Source: Pseudooceanicola nanhaiensis
Lineage (GTDB): Bacteria; Pseudomonadota; Alphaproteobacteria; Rhodobacterales; Rhodobacteraceae
Direction of reading: 5' to 3'
Assembly: GCF_020171315.1 (NCBI RefSeq)
Contig: NZ_JAIUZP010000007.1
Span: 308,219 to 372,218 of the forward strand
DNA length: 64,000 nucleotides
Part shown: piece by piece, positions 44,988 through 53,072 of the stretch
How the letters are laid out: every line of letters begins with the position of its first letter
Position numbering within the stretch: the first letter of the stretch is position 1
The notes under the pieces: generated by a model
Told to the model about the DNA's origin: nothing
The model's database searches: none
Seen by the model: only the letters and a program-made list of their open reading frames with translations
Translations under genes and position numbers: made by a program

Positions 44988-45809
44988 ATGTTCGACGCCC
45001 AACGCACCGACGAGGCCCTGCTGGAAGTCAACAATATCGAGGTGATCTACAACCACGTGATCCTCGTCCTGAAAGGCGTCAGCCTGAAGGTGCCCAAGGG
45101 TGGCATCACGGCCCTGCTCGGCGGCAACGGCGCGGGCAAGACCACCACGCTCAAGGCGATCTCGAACCTGCTGCATTCGGAGCGGGGCGAGGTGACCAAG
45201 GGCTCGATCCAGTACCGCGGCGAGCGGGTGCAGGATCTGGACCCGGCGGCGCTGGTGAAGAAGGGCGTGATCCAGGTGATGGAGGGGCGCCACTGCTTCG
45301 AACACCTGACCGTCGAGGAGAACCTGCTGACCGGCGCCTACACGCGGTCCGGCAAGGGCGAGGTCGAGGCCGATCTCGACATGGTCTACCAGTATTTCCC
45401 GCGCCTGAAGGAGCGCCGCCGGTCGCAGGCGGGCTATACCTCGGGCGGTGAGCAGCAGATGGTCGCCATCGGCCGGGCGATCATGTCGCGCCCCGAGACG
45501 ATCCTGCTGGACGAACCCTCGATGGGTCTGGCGCCGCAGCTGGTGGAGCAGATCTTCGGCATCGTGAAGGACCTGAACGAGAAGGAGGGGCTGACCTTTC
45601 TGCTGGCCGAGCAGAACACCAATGTCGCGCTCAGGTTCGCGCATTACGGCTACATCCTCGAATCCGGGCGCGTGGTGATGGACGGTCCCGCCGCCGACCT
45701 GCGCGAGAACCCGGACGTGAAGGAATTCTACCTCGGCATGTCCGACGAGGGGCGGAAATCGTTCCGCGACGTGCGCTCCTACCGGCGCCGCAAGCGCTGG
45801 CTGAGCTGA
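44988..45809 (+). CDS. ABC transporter ATP-binding protein (LivF-like)
   Basis: A 273-residue ATPase with Walker A GGNGAGKTTTLKAISN (about residue 45), signature TSGGEQQMVAIGRAIMSRP, Walker B TILLDEPSMGLAP and an H-loop region LAEQNTNVALRFA. This is the LivF layout. It completes the transporter together with the LivG-like subunit, two permeases and the binding protein. The start follows AAAGAGGTACAGCC. Confidence 0.93.
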   Translation: MFDAQRTDEALLEVNNIEVIYNHVILVLKGVSLKVPKGGITALLGGNGAGKTTTLKAISNLLHSERGEVTKGSIQYRGERVQDLDPAALVKKGVIQVMEGRHCFEHLTVEENLLTGAYTRSGKGEVEADLDMVYQYFPRLKERRRSQAGYTSGGEQQMVAIGRAIMSRPETILLDEPSMGLAPQLVEQIFGIVKDLNEKEGLTFLLAEQNTNVALRFAHYGYILESGRVVMDGPAADLRENPDVKEFYLGMSDEGRKSFRDVRSYRRRKRWLS

Positions 45810-45847
45810 GCCGCAGAGCAGGACCGCAGGACAGAAAGGGCAAGATC

Positions 45848-47080
45848 ATGGGCACCTATTTCGACACTTTGGAAACCCGCAGCGCCGACGAACGGGCCAC
45901 CGCCATGTCGCGCGACCTGCCGCGCCAGATCGCCGTGGCGCAGGCCCTGCCGGGCTATGCCGAGAGCCTGGGCGGCGTCGAGGCCGCCGCGATCACCGGG
46001 CCGGCCGCGCTTGCGGCGCTGCCGGTGCTACGCAAGTCCGACCTGGGCCGCGCCCAGAAGGCCGCGCCGCCCTTCGGCGGGCTGACCGCGCTGCCGGTGG
46101 GGGGCTTCGCCCATATCTTCCAGTCCCCGGGCCCGATCTACGAGCCGGGCGGGCAGGGGCACGACTGGTGGCGCGCGGGGCGGTTCCTCCATGCCTGCGG
46201 CATCGGCAAGGGCGACATCGTGCAGAACTGTTTCGGTTATCACCTGACGCCCGCCGGGATGATCTTCGAGAACGGCGCGCGCGCCGTGGGGGCCGCCGTT
46301 CTGCCCGCCGGCACCGGCCAGACAGAGCTTCAGGCCACCGCCGCCCATGATGTCGGTGTCACCGCCTATGCCGGGACGCCCGACTACCTGAAGGTGATCC
46401 TCGACAAGGCCGAGGAGATGGGCCTGCCGCTGAAGATCACCAAGGCCGCCGTGGGGGGCGGGGCGCTCTTCCCCTCGCTGCGTCAGGAATATGCCGATCG
46501 CGGCATCGCCTGCCTGCAATGCTATGCCACGGCGGACCTCGGCAACATCGCCTACGAGAGCGCGGCGATGGAGGGCATGATCGTGGACGAGGGCGTCATC
46601 GTCGAGATCGTCCGCCCCGGCACCGGCGATCCCGTCGCCCCGGGCGAGGTGGGCGAGGTGGTCGTCACCACGTTGAACCCGGATTACCCGCTGATCCGCT
46701 TTGCCACCGGCGACCTGAGCGCCTTCATGGCGGGGACCAGCCCCTGCGGGCGCACCAACCTGCGGATCAAGGGCTGGATGGGCCGCGCGGACCAGACCAC
46801 CAAGATCAAGGGCATGTTCGTGCGCCCCGAGCAGGTTGCCCAGCTTGTCGCCAAACACGCTGAGATCCACCGCGCCCGCGTCATCGCGCAGCGCGAGGGC
46901 GAGATGGACGTAATGGTGGTGCAGCTGGAAAGCGACAGCCCTGCGGGCGACGGCGCCTCGGAACACTATATGGCTTCAGTGGTTGATGCCCTGAAGCTGA
47001 AGGGCCGGATCGAGATCCTGCCCCGTGGGGCCTTGCCGAACGATGGCAAGGTGATCGAGGATCAGCGCAGCTACGACTAG
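45848..47080 (+). CDS. Phenylacetate-CoA ligase-like (PaaK family) enzyme
   Basis: A 410-residue adenylate-forming enzyme of the PaaK group. It has a PaaK-like order: FQSPGPIYEPGGQGHDWWRAGRFLHACGIGKGDIVQN, then VGGGALFPSLRQEY, CYATADLGNIAYES and GRADQTTKIKGMFVRPEQV. It is a little shorter than PaaK (about 430-440 residues). It is the last gene of the ABC operon and the second CoA ligase in it. Aromatic acid activation is the family's usual role, but the real substrate is unknown. Confidence 0.87.
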   Translation: MGTYFDTLETRSADERATAMSRDLPRQIAVAQALPGYAESLGGVEAAAITGPAALAALPVLRKSDLGRAQKAAPPFGGLTALPVGGFAHIFQSPGPIYEPGGQGHDWWRAGRFLHACGIGKGDIVQNCFGYHLTPAGMIFENGARAVGAAVLPAGTGQTELQATAAHDVGVTAYAGTPDYLKVILDKAEEMGLPLKITKAAVGGGALFPSLRQEYADRGIACLQCYATADLGNIAYESAAMEGMIVDEGVIVEIVRPGTGDPVAPGEVGEVVVTTLNPDYPLIRFATGDLSAFMAGTSPCGRTNLRIKGWMGRADQTTKIKGMFVRPEQVAQLVAKHAEIHRARVIAQREGEMDVMVVQLESDSPAGDGASEHYMASVVDALKLKGRIEILPRGALPNDGKVIEDQRSYD

Positions 47081-47115
47081 GGTCTCTCCATCCGGGGGGC
47101 CGGAAGGAGGAGAGG

Positions 47116-48804
47116 ATGCGTCACACACTGTTCGCCGCCGTATTGGTGGGCCTGCCCGGCCTTGCTGCGCCCGTCGCGGCCCCGGCCGCCGATCTGGCGC
47201 TGGTGATCGTCAACGGGGATTACGATACCCTGCCGGACCTGCGCTATCGCTCTCTGGGAGAGGCCTATTCCAAGGCGCTGGAGGAGGCGGGGTTCCGCGT
47301 CTTCCTCGGGCAGGATGCCCCCGGCGGGCAGATGCAGACGCTGGCCTCGGACCTCGCCACGGCGCTGGAGGAAGAGCCGCAGAACCGGCTCGTGATCGTG
47401 CTGGCGGGCCACATGGCGCGGGCCGGTGATCAGGCCTGGCTGCTGGGCCGCGAGGCGCAACGGGCGTCGAACCTGACCGTCGGGGCGCAAGGCCTGCCGG
47501 TGGGCGCGCTCGGCGATCTGGCGATGCAGGCGCAGGGGCAAGCGGTCATGCTGCTGGCCGAGGGCAGCGGCAGTTTCGAAACCGGCTCTGGCCTGATCCC
47601 GGGCGCGGGAGAGATCGTGGCCCCGCAGGGGGTGACACTGGCGCGCGGCGACCTTGGCGATCTGCTCGACCTGCTGCGGGGCGAGGTGCTGATCCCCGGC
47701 CTGTCCTATCAGGCGATGGCGGAACGGGCCCCGCGCCGGGTCGAGATGTCGGGCTTCCTTTCGCCCGCTTTCGGGCTGATGCCGGGCGATGGCACCCAGC
47801 CGGCGCTTCCGGGCACGGGCGGGCCGATGATTGGCGAGCGCCCCCTGCCCGAGACCGACATGGGGGAGCTGGCCTACTGGGCCGCGGTCGAGGATATCGG
47901 CACGATCGACGCCTACGAGGCCTATGTCTCCCGCTACCCGCGCGGCAAGTTCGAGGCCGAGGCGCGGGCGCGGGCCGCCGATATCCGCGATGCACCGGTG
48001 CGCCGGGCCGAGGAAGTGGAGGCCGCGCTGGACCTCAGCCGTGACGACCGGCGCCAGATCCAGCGTGACCTTGCCCTGCTGGGCCACGATCCGCGCGGCA
48101 TCGACGGGCTGTTCGGCCCCGCGACCCGTTCGGCCATCATTTCGCGACAGAAGCAGACCGGCGCAGAGCCCACCGGCTACCTGACCGCGCCGCAGCTTGA
48201 CCGGCTGGCCGCCGATGCGCAGGCGGAAGCCGCGCGGCTGGAGGCCGAAGCCGCCCGGCGCCGTGCCGCGCAGGAAGCCGAGGACCGGGCCTATTGGGAT
48301 CAGGTCGGGCGCGGCGGGGAAGAGAGCGGCCTGCGGGCCTACCTCGAGCGTTACCCGGACGGGCTTTATGCCGACGAGGCGCAGAAGCAACTGGACCGGA
48401 TGGAGGAGGACCGGCGCGGGCAGGCGCAGGAGATCGAGCGTCGCGCCTGGGACTTCGCGCGTAACGAGGACACGGCAGAGGCCTACCGGAACTACCTGCG
48501 CTTCTATCCGCGCGGGCTTTTTGCCGATGCGGCAGAGACCCGGATCGCCCAGCTGGAGCGCGAGGCGGGACCGAACCGCGAGGCGCTTCTGGCCGAGGAA
48601 AACAGCGTGATGCCCAACGACATCGCCCGGCTTCTGGTGGAGCGGCGGCTGCAACAGCTGGGCCATTACCCCGGCCTGCCGGATGGCAAGTTCGACCCCG
48701 AGACCCGTCGCGCCATTCGCCGGTTCCAAAGGGATCAGAGCCTGGAGGTGACGGGCTTCCTCAATCAGGAAACCGTGGTGCGCCTGCTGGCCGTGGGCCG
48801 CTGA
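47116..48804 (+). CDS. Caspase-like (catalytically degenerate) protein with peptidoglycan-binding domains
   Basis: A 562-residue exported protein with a signal peptide (about 25 residues). The N-terminal region, LALVIVNGDYDTLPDLRYRS, YSKALEEAGFRVFL and RLVIVLAGHMARAGDQAWLL, has the fold pattern of a caspase-like (C14) domain. The His motif reads AGHMARAG instead of SGHG, and the expected catalytic Cys position reads LLAEGSG, so it is probably inactive. Two PG_binding_1 domains follow: DRRQIQRDLALLGHDPRGIDG (about residue 310) and QLGHYPGLPDGKFDPETRRA at the C-terminus. Tetratricopeptide-like YPRG/YPDG repeats lie between them. A structural or sensory role at the cell wall is likely. Confidence 0.75.
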   Translation: MRHTLFAAVLVGLPGLAAPVAAPAADLALVIVNGDYDTLPDLRYRSLGEAYSKALEEAGFRVFLGQDAPGGQMQTLASDLATALEEEPQNRLVIVLAGHMARAGDQAWLLGREAQRASNLTVGAQGLPVGALGDLAMQAQGQAVMLLAEGSGSFETGSGLIPGAGEIVAPQGVTLARGDLGDLLDLLRGEVLIPGLSYQAMAERAPRRVEMSGFLSPAFGLMPGDGTQPALPGTGGPMIGERPLPETDMGELAYWAAVEDIGTIDAYEAYVSRYPRGKFEAEARARAADIRDAPVRRAEEVEAALDLSRDDRRQIQRDLALLGHDPRGIDGLFGPATRSAIISRQKQTGAEPTGYLTAPQLDRLAADAQAEAARLEAEAARRRAAQEAEDRAYWDQVGRGGEESGLRAYLERYPDGLYADEAQKQLDRMEEDRRGQAQEIERRAWDFARNEDTAEAYRNYLRFYPRGLFADAAETRIAQLEREAGPNREALLAEENSVMPNDIARLLVERRLQQLGHYPGLPDGKFDPETRRAIRRFQRDQSLEVTGFLNQETVVRLLAVGR

Positions 48805-48811
48805 ACCGTCA

Positions 48812-48837
48812 GGCCGGGGCGCGATTGCGCCCCGGCC
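48812..48837. terminator. GC-rich hairpin between convergent genes
   Basis: A perfect 11-bp stem, GGCCGGGGCGC-GATT-GCGCCCCGGCC, lies between the ends of the caspase-like gene and phaC. It has no T-run, but its position fits a shared terminator. Confidence 0.6.
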
Positions 48838-48846
48838 CCCGGCGGG

Positions 48847-50634
48847 TCACTTCTGGAAGATATAGGTGCCCGGTGCCTTGGCGAGGCTGCGACCCATCTT
48901 CGGCGGGGCGATCTCCTCGCCGCTGTGCTGGTCGAGCCATGCGGCCCATTCCTCCCACCACGAGCCTTCCTTCTGCTCGTGCAGCTTGAGCCAGTCGTCC
49001 GGCCCCTGATAGCGCGCACCCACCTTGCGGTGGCCGATGCGGTAGTGCCGCTTGCGGTGGCCGGGCTCGGAGACGATGCCGCCGTTGTGGCCGCCCTTGG
49101 TCAGGACGAAACGCAGGTCGTTCTCGGTGAAGAGCTTCACCTTGTAGACCGAGTGCCACGGCGCGATGTGGTCCGTCTCGGTTCCCACCACGAACATCGG
49201 CGCGGTGATGTCCTTGAGCGCGATCACCCGGCCCTCGACCGCGAAGCGCCCGGCGCTCAGGCGGTTTTCGAGGAAGAGACCGCGCAGGTACTCGGAATGC
49301 ATCCGGGCGGGCATCCGGGTGGTGTCGCCGTTCCAGACGGTCATGTCGGTGGCGCGTTCCTCCAGCCCCATCAGGTAGCGCCGCACCGCGTGGGTCCAGA
49401 TCAGGTCTTCGGCGCGGATCGCGGCAAAGGCCCCGGCCATCTGCGGCTGCGCGAGGTAACCCTGATCCCACATCATGTCTTCGAGGAAGGCGACCTGGCT
49501 TTCATCAAGGAAGAGGAGCAGCTCGCCCGCCTCGGTGAAATCGGTCTGCGCTGCCAGCAGGGTGATGCTGGCCAGTCGGTCGTCGCCATCCCGCGCCATG
49601 GTCGCCGCCGCGATGGACAGCAGCGTCCCCCCGAGGCAGTAGCCGCAGGCGTGGACCTTCTGCCCTGGCAGCACGCGGGAGACCTCGTCCAGCGCAGTCA
49701 TGATCCCGGTCTTGCGGTAGTCCTCCAGCCCGTAGTTGGCCATCTCGGGCCCCGGATTGGTCCAGGAAATCGCAAAGACGGTATGGCCCTGCCCGACGAG
49801 GTAGTTGATCAGCGAGTTTTGCGGGCTGAGATCGAGAATGTAGTACTTCATGATCCACGCGGGCACGATCAGCACCGGCTCGGCCCGGACCTTGTCGGTC
49901 TGGGGCGCGTACTGGATCAGTTCGAAGAGCTCGTTGCGGAAGATCACCTCGCCCGGGGTGCAGGCGATATTCTCGCCGACCTCGAAGCCCTCCACCGGTT
50001 CGGGCGGGGTGTGAGAGAGCGCGTGGGAGGTGTCGTTCAGGAAGTGCCGGAACCCATCGGTGAGGTTCTTGCCACGGGTCTCGCGGATCGCCTCGAGGAT
50101 TTCCGGGTTCAGCCACGGGAAGTTCGACGGGCTCGCCATGTCGAGCATCTGGCGCAGCATGAAGGCGACCCGGTCGGTGTTGTGCTTGTGCGCGCCGCGC
50201 AGTTCCTTGGTGGCCTCCTCCCAGAAATCGGCGGTGGCGAGGAAGCCCTGCTCCCAAAGGAGGAAGGGCATCTTCTGCCAGCCGGCATTGGTGAACCGGT
50301 GGTCATAGGACTTGGGCTTGAACGGCAGGGTGCCGTCCTCCGGCGTGCCGAGCAGCGCGAGCGACCAGACGTCGGCGGCATTCTGGGCGGCGCGTTCCAC
50401 CAGTTCCAACTGTCGGCCGGGCGCGCGCATCAGGTGCAGGGCCCAGTCACTCCAGGCTGTCGCCGTCGCATGGGGCGAGGTGCCCGCGGTGTAATGCGCC
50501 ATGATCGCGCGCAGGGTGCGGTCCAGATCGCGGTGCGCGCTTTCCGCCGGTTGCGGTGCAACGGGGACAGGCAGGCCGGGGGCCTTGGCGGGCAGGGTGT
50601 CGGACGAACGGGGGCGGGTACTCGTATCGGACAA
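48847..50634 (-). CDS. phaC: Class I poly(3-hydroxyalkanoate) synthase
   Basis: A 595-residue PHA synthase that polymerises 3-hydroxyacyl-CoA into storage granules. The catalytic triad is visible: Cys in HACGYCLGGTLLSIAA (lipase-like box), Asp in VGTETDHIAPWHSVYK and His in KGGHNGGIVSEPGH. The length from the TTG at 50634, which follows AGAGGATCCCCCA, matches class I enzymes (about 590-600). An in-frame ATG at 50694 would add 20 residues and is the alternative. It stands alone, without the usual phaZ, phasin or phaR genes beside it in this window. Confidence 0.95.
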   Translation of the reverse strand: MSDTSTRPRSSDTLPAKAPGLPVPVAPQPAESAHRDLDRTLRAIMAHYTAGTSPHATATAWSDWALHLMRAPGRQLELVERAAQNAADVWSLALLGTPEDGTLPFKPKSYDHRFTNAGWQKMPFLLWEQGFLATADFWEEATKELRGAHKHNTDRVAFMLRQMLDMASPSNFPWLNPEILEAIRETRGKNLTDGFRHFLNDTSHALSHTPPEPVEGFEVGENIACTPGEVIFRNELFELIQYAPQTDKVRAEPVLIVPAWIMKYYILDLSPQNSLINYLVGQGHTVFAISWTNPGPEMANYGLEDYRKTGIMTALDEVSRVLPGQKVHACGYCLGGTLLSIAAATMARDGDDRLASITLLAAQTDFTEAGELLLFLDESQVAFLEDMMWDQGYLAQPQMAGAFAAIRAEDLIWTHAVRRYLMGLEERATDMTVWNGDTTRMPARMHSEYLRGLFLENRLSAGRFAVEGRVIALKDITAPMFVVGTETDHIAPWHSVYKVKLFTENDLRFVLTKGGHNGGIVSEPGHRKRHYRIGHRKVGARYQGPDDWLKLHEQKEGSWWEEWAAWLDQHSGEEIAPPKMGRSLAKAPGTYIFQK

Positions 50635-50852
50635 TGGGGGATCCTCTCTGAGTCGGTCGGCCGGAGCATGTGACACCGGGGCCCGACGGACCATGATCTG
50701 CGTCAGCTTCATCATCTCCGGTGACGGGGGCATGACAACAGCCGGGGCCGGGCGCCGGGGGCGAAACGTCGCGTCCGCTGAAATCGGGCGGGGGAATGCC
50801 TATCTCTTAACGCAGGCGCGCTGCGGTGCGCCCTATGCGAAGGAGGTCGCAG

Positions 50853-51578
50853 ATGATCGAGATCACGGAAACCACCCCTGAAGGCATCATGGAAATCCGC
50901 GCCACCGGCCGGGTGACGGAACAGGACTACGAGTCGGTTCTGATCCCTGCGGTGGAGAAGGCGCTGGCGGGCGAGGACAAGGTACGCCTGCTCTACCAGG
51001 TCGGGCCCGGGTTCGAAGGCTATTCCGCCGGGGCCATGTGGGCCGATGCCCGGCTGGGCATGCGGCACTGGTCGGGCTTTGACCGGGTCGCCGTCGTCAC
51101 CGACAGCGAGATGCTCGCAGGCTCGGTGAAGCTGTTCGGCTTCGCCATGCCCTGCCCGGTGAAGACCTTCGACCTTGAGGAGGTCGACGAGGCGCGCCGC
51201 TGGCTGCGCGAATCGCTGGGGGCCTTCCACATGGAAGAGATCGGCGAGGATGCCCTGATGATTCGCCTCCTCGGCAAGCTCGACAGCAAGGTCTACGAGG
51301 AGAAGACCGCCGATCTGGACGCATGGACGGCCAAGGCCGGGCGGTTCCGCCTGCTGCTGGACCTGCGGGAGTTCGACGGCTGGCAGGGGATGTCGGCGCT
51401 GGGGCAGCACCTGTCGCTGGTGAAATCGCACCACAAGCAGCCGTCGCGCGTGGCCGTCGTGGGCGATGCCGCGTGGATGCGTATGGCCGAAGGGCTGATG
51501 TCGCAGTTCCTCGACGCGAAGACGAAGTACTTCGACGAGGATGACTTCGAGGCAGGCAAGGCCTGGTTGCTGTCCTGA
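50853..51578 (+). CDS. Tandem SpoIIAA-like (STAS-related) domain protein
   Basis: A 241-residue cytoplasmic protein made of two copies of the SpoIIAA-like domain (PF11964 type). The first is at about residues 3-118 (GRVTEQDYESVLIPAVEKAL, WSGFDRVAVVTDSEMLAGSVKLF) and the second at about 122-240 (GKLDSKVYEEKTADLDAWTA, SRVAVVGDAAWMRMAEGLM). In both, a strand-helix order and the conserved W-x-R-VAVV-D segment recur. The family is linked to stress and lipid-binding functions but is poorly characterised. The start at 50853 follows GAAGGAGGTCGCAG. It is divergent from phaC. Confidence 0.82.
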   Translation: MIEITETTPEGIMEIRATGRVTEQDYESVLIPAVEKALAGEDKVRLLYQVGPGFEGYSAGAMWADARLGMRHWSGFDRVAVVTDSEMLAGSVKLFGFAMPCPVKTFDLEEVDEARRWLRESLGAFHMEEIGEDALMIRLLGKLDSKVYEEKTADLDAWTAKAGRFRLLLDLREFDGWQGMSALGQHLSLVKSHHKQPSRVAVVGDAAWMRMAEGLMSQFLDAKTKYFDEDDFEAGKAWLLS

Positions 51579-51705
51579 ACCGGCCACTCTCCCCTGTGCG
51601 CGGGGGAGAGGCCCGCCCTCGGCGCGAGTCGCGACGCGGGGCCGGAGAACGATTCGGCCCGGGCCATGGAGACGTAGGGCGCCGAAGTCGTCGCCCGACA
51701 AAGGA

Positions 51706-51731
51706 AAAGGCCGCCCCGAAGGACGGCCTTT
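51706..51731. terminator. Bidirectional terminator
   Basis: A stem with one mismatch around AAAGGCCG/CGGCCTTT, which on the minus strand closes with a TTCG tetraloop and ends in TTTTCC. It ends rpmJ (minus) and also lies downstream of the SpoIIAA-like gene (plus). Confidence 0.85.
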
Positions 51732-51755
51732 AAACCATTTCCGCTGTGTCGCGGT

Positions 51756-51881
51756 TCAGCCCTGGCGAGCTTTGAACCGGCGCTGCGTCTTGTTGATCAC
51801 ATAGACGCGGCCCTTGCGGCGCACGACGCGGCAGTCGCGGTGACGCTGCTTCAGCGAGCGGAGCGAGTTCTTGACCTTCAT
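51756..51881 (-). CDS. rpmJ: 50S ribosomal protein L36
   Basis: A 41-residue basic protein, [20 protein letters not shown] followed by [21 protein letters not shown]. It matches the longer alphaproteobacterial form of L36, which lacks the full set of zinc-binding cysteines (one Cys, at residue 17). It is part of the large ribosomal subunit. The ATG at 51881 follows GAGGAGAAGGCC. It is monocistronic with its own terminator, and it is too short for many gene finders. Confidence 0.97.
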   Translation of the reverse strand: MKVKNSLRSLKQRHRDCRVVRRKGRVYVINKTQRRFKARQG

Positions 51882-51957
51882 GGCCTTCTCCTCATTTCGC
51901 GGCGCGGCGAGCGCCTGTTTTCGCGGGTGACACATCCGGGGATGTGCCGGTGAATTC

Positions 51958-52032
51958 TGGTGGGCGGTACAAGGATCGAACTTGTGACCCCTTCGATGTC
52001 AACGAAGTGCTCTACCGCTGAGCTAACCGCCC
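51958..52032 (-). tRNA. tRNA-Val (anticodon GAC)
   Basis: A cloverleaf on the minus strand with acceptor GGGCGGU/ACCGCCC, D-arm GCUC...GAGC, anticodon stem CUUCG/CGAAG with loop UUGACAU (anticodon GAC), T-arm with GUUCGAUCC and an encoded CCA end. Confidence 0.94.
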
Positions 52033-52180
52033 ACTTACCTGCGTTTTCCCCTGCCCCTTCAAGTGAAAGGGCGCGGAGGTCCGCGCCGGTTTGGAGGTCT
52101 ATAAAAGGACTCTCAGCGGGGATCAAGGGGGTTTTGGCGAGTTTCTTTTTCTGCCTATCATGACGCAACGAGGATTGCCT

Positions 52181-53044
52181 ATGACCGCCGATTCCTTCCA
52201 GATTTTCGAACCTGAAGCGATCACGACGAGCGTCATTTTCGCCTCGCCCCATTCCGGGCGGGACTATCCACGCGCGTTTTTGCGCCGCTCGGTGCTTGAT
52301 CCCTTCACGATCCGCTCGTCCGAAGACGCCTTCGTCGACGATCTTATCGCCTGTGCGACGGACTTTGGCGCGCAGTTGCTGACCGCGAAGGTGCCCCGAG
52401 CCTATGTCGATCTGAATCGCGCGCAGGAAGAGCTGGATCCGGCGGTGATCGAGGGCGTGCGCCGTCAGGCCCACAACCCGCGCATCGCCTCTGGCCTCGG
52501 GGTGATTCCCCGCGTCGTTTCAAACGGGCGGGCGATCTATTCGGGCAAGATCACGCTGGAAGAGGCGCATGAACGGCTCGCCCGGCACTGGAAACCCTAT
52601 CACTCTGCCCTTCAAAGCCTGCTGGATCGCAGCCATGCGCTCTTCGGCGAGGCGATTCTGGTGGATTGCCATTCCATGCCGCACGAGGCGGTGGATTGTA
52701 TCGCCCGCAGCGGCGCGCGCCGCCCCGACGTGGTGCTGGGCGATCGATTCGGCGCCTCGGCGGACGGGGCCATCGTGGACCGGATCGAACATGCGCTTCA
52801 GGATGCCGGTCTGACGGTGGTGCGCAATGCGCCCTTCGCAGGCGCCTACATGACCCAGCATTACGGGCGGCCCTCGCGGCGCCAGCATGCGGTGCAGATC
52901 GAGATCGACCGCTCGATCTACATGAACGAGCAGATGATCCGCCCCAACGCCAACTTCCGCGCGGTGCAGCGCCTGCTGCGGCAGGTGGCGCAGGACATCG
53001 CCGAGATCGGCCGCAAGCGCGAGATGCCGCTGGCGGCGGAGTAA
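52181..53044 (+). CDS. N-formylglutamate amidohydrolase family protein
   Basis: A 287-residue hydrolase of the FGase family. The fold-specific motifs are FASPHSGRDYPRAFLRRS (His ligand), YVDLNRAQEELDP, ILVDCHSMPHEA (metal-binding Asp and His) and QIEIDRSIYMNE. HutG-type members release formate from N-formylglutamate in histidine degradation, but no hut genes are near, so the substrate is open. The ATG at 52181 is chosen because ACGAGGATTGCCT precedes it; another ATG 21 bases upstream has no ribosome-binding site. Confidence 0.88.
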   Translation: MTADSFQIFEPEAITTSVIFASPHSGRDYPRAFLRRSVLDPFTIRSSEDAFVDDLIACATDFGAQLLTAKVPRAYVDLNRAQEELDPAVIEGVRRQAHNPRIASGLGVIPRVVSNGRAIYSGKITLEEAHERLARHWKPYHSALQSLLDRSHALFGEAILVDCHSMPHEAVDCIARSGARRPDVVLGDRFGASADGAIVDRIEHALQDAGLTVVRNAPFAGAYMTQHYGRPSRRQHAVQIEIDRSIYMNEQMIRPNANFRAVQRLLRQVAQDIAEIGRKREMPLAAE

Positions 53045-53072
53045 ACCCCCGAGAGTTTCCCGAATCGTGCCC

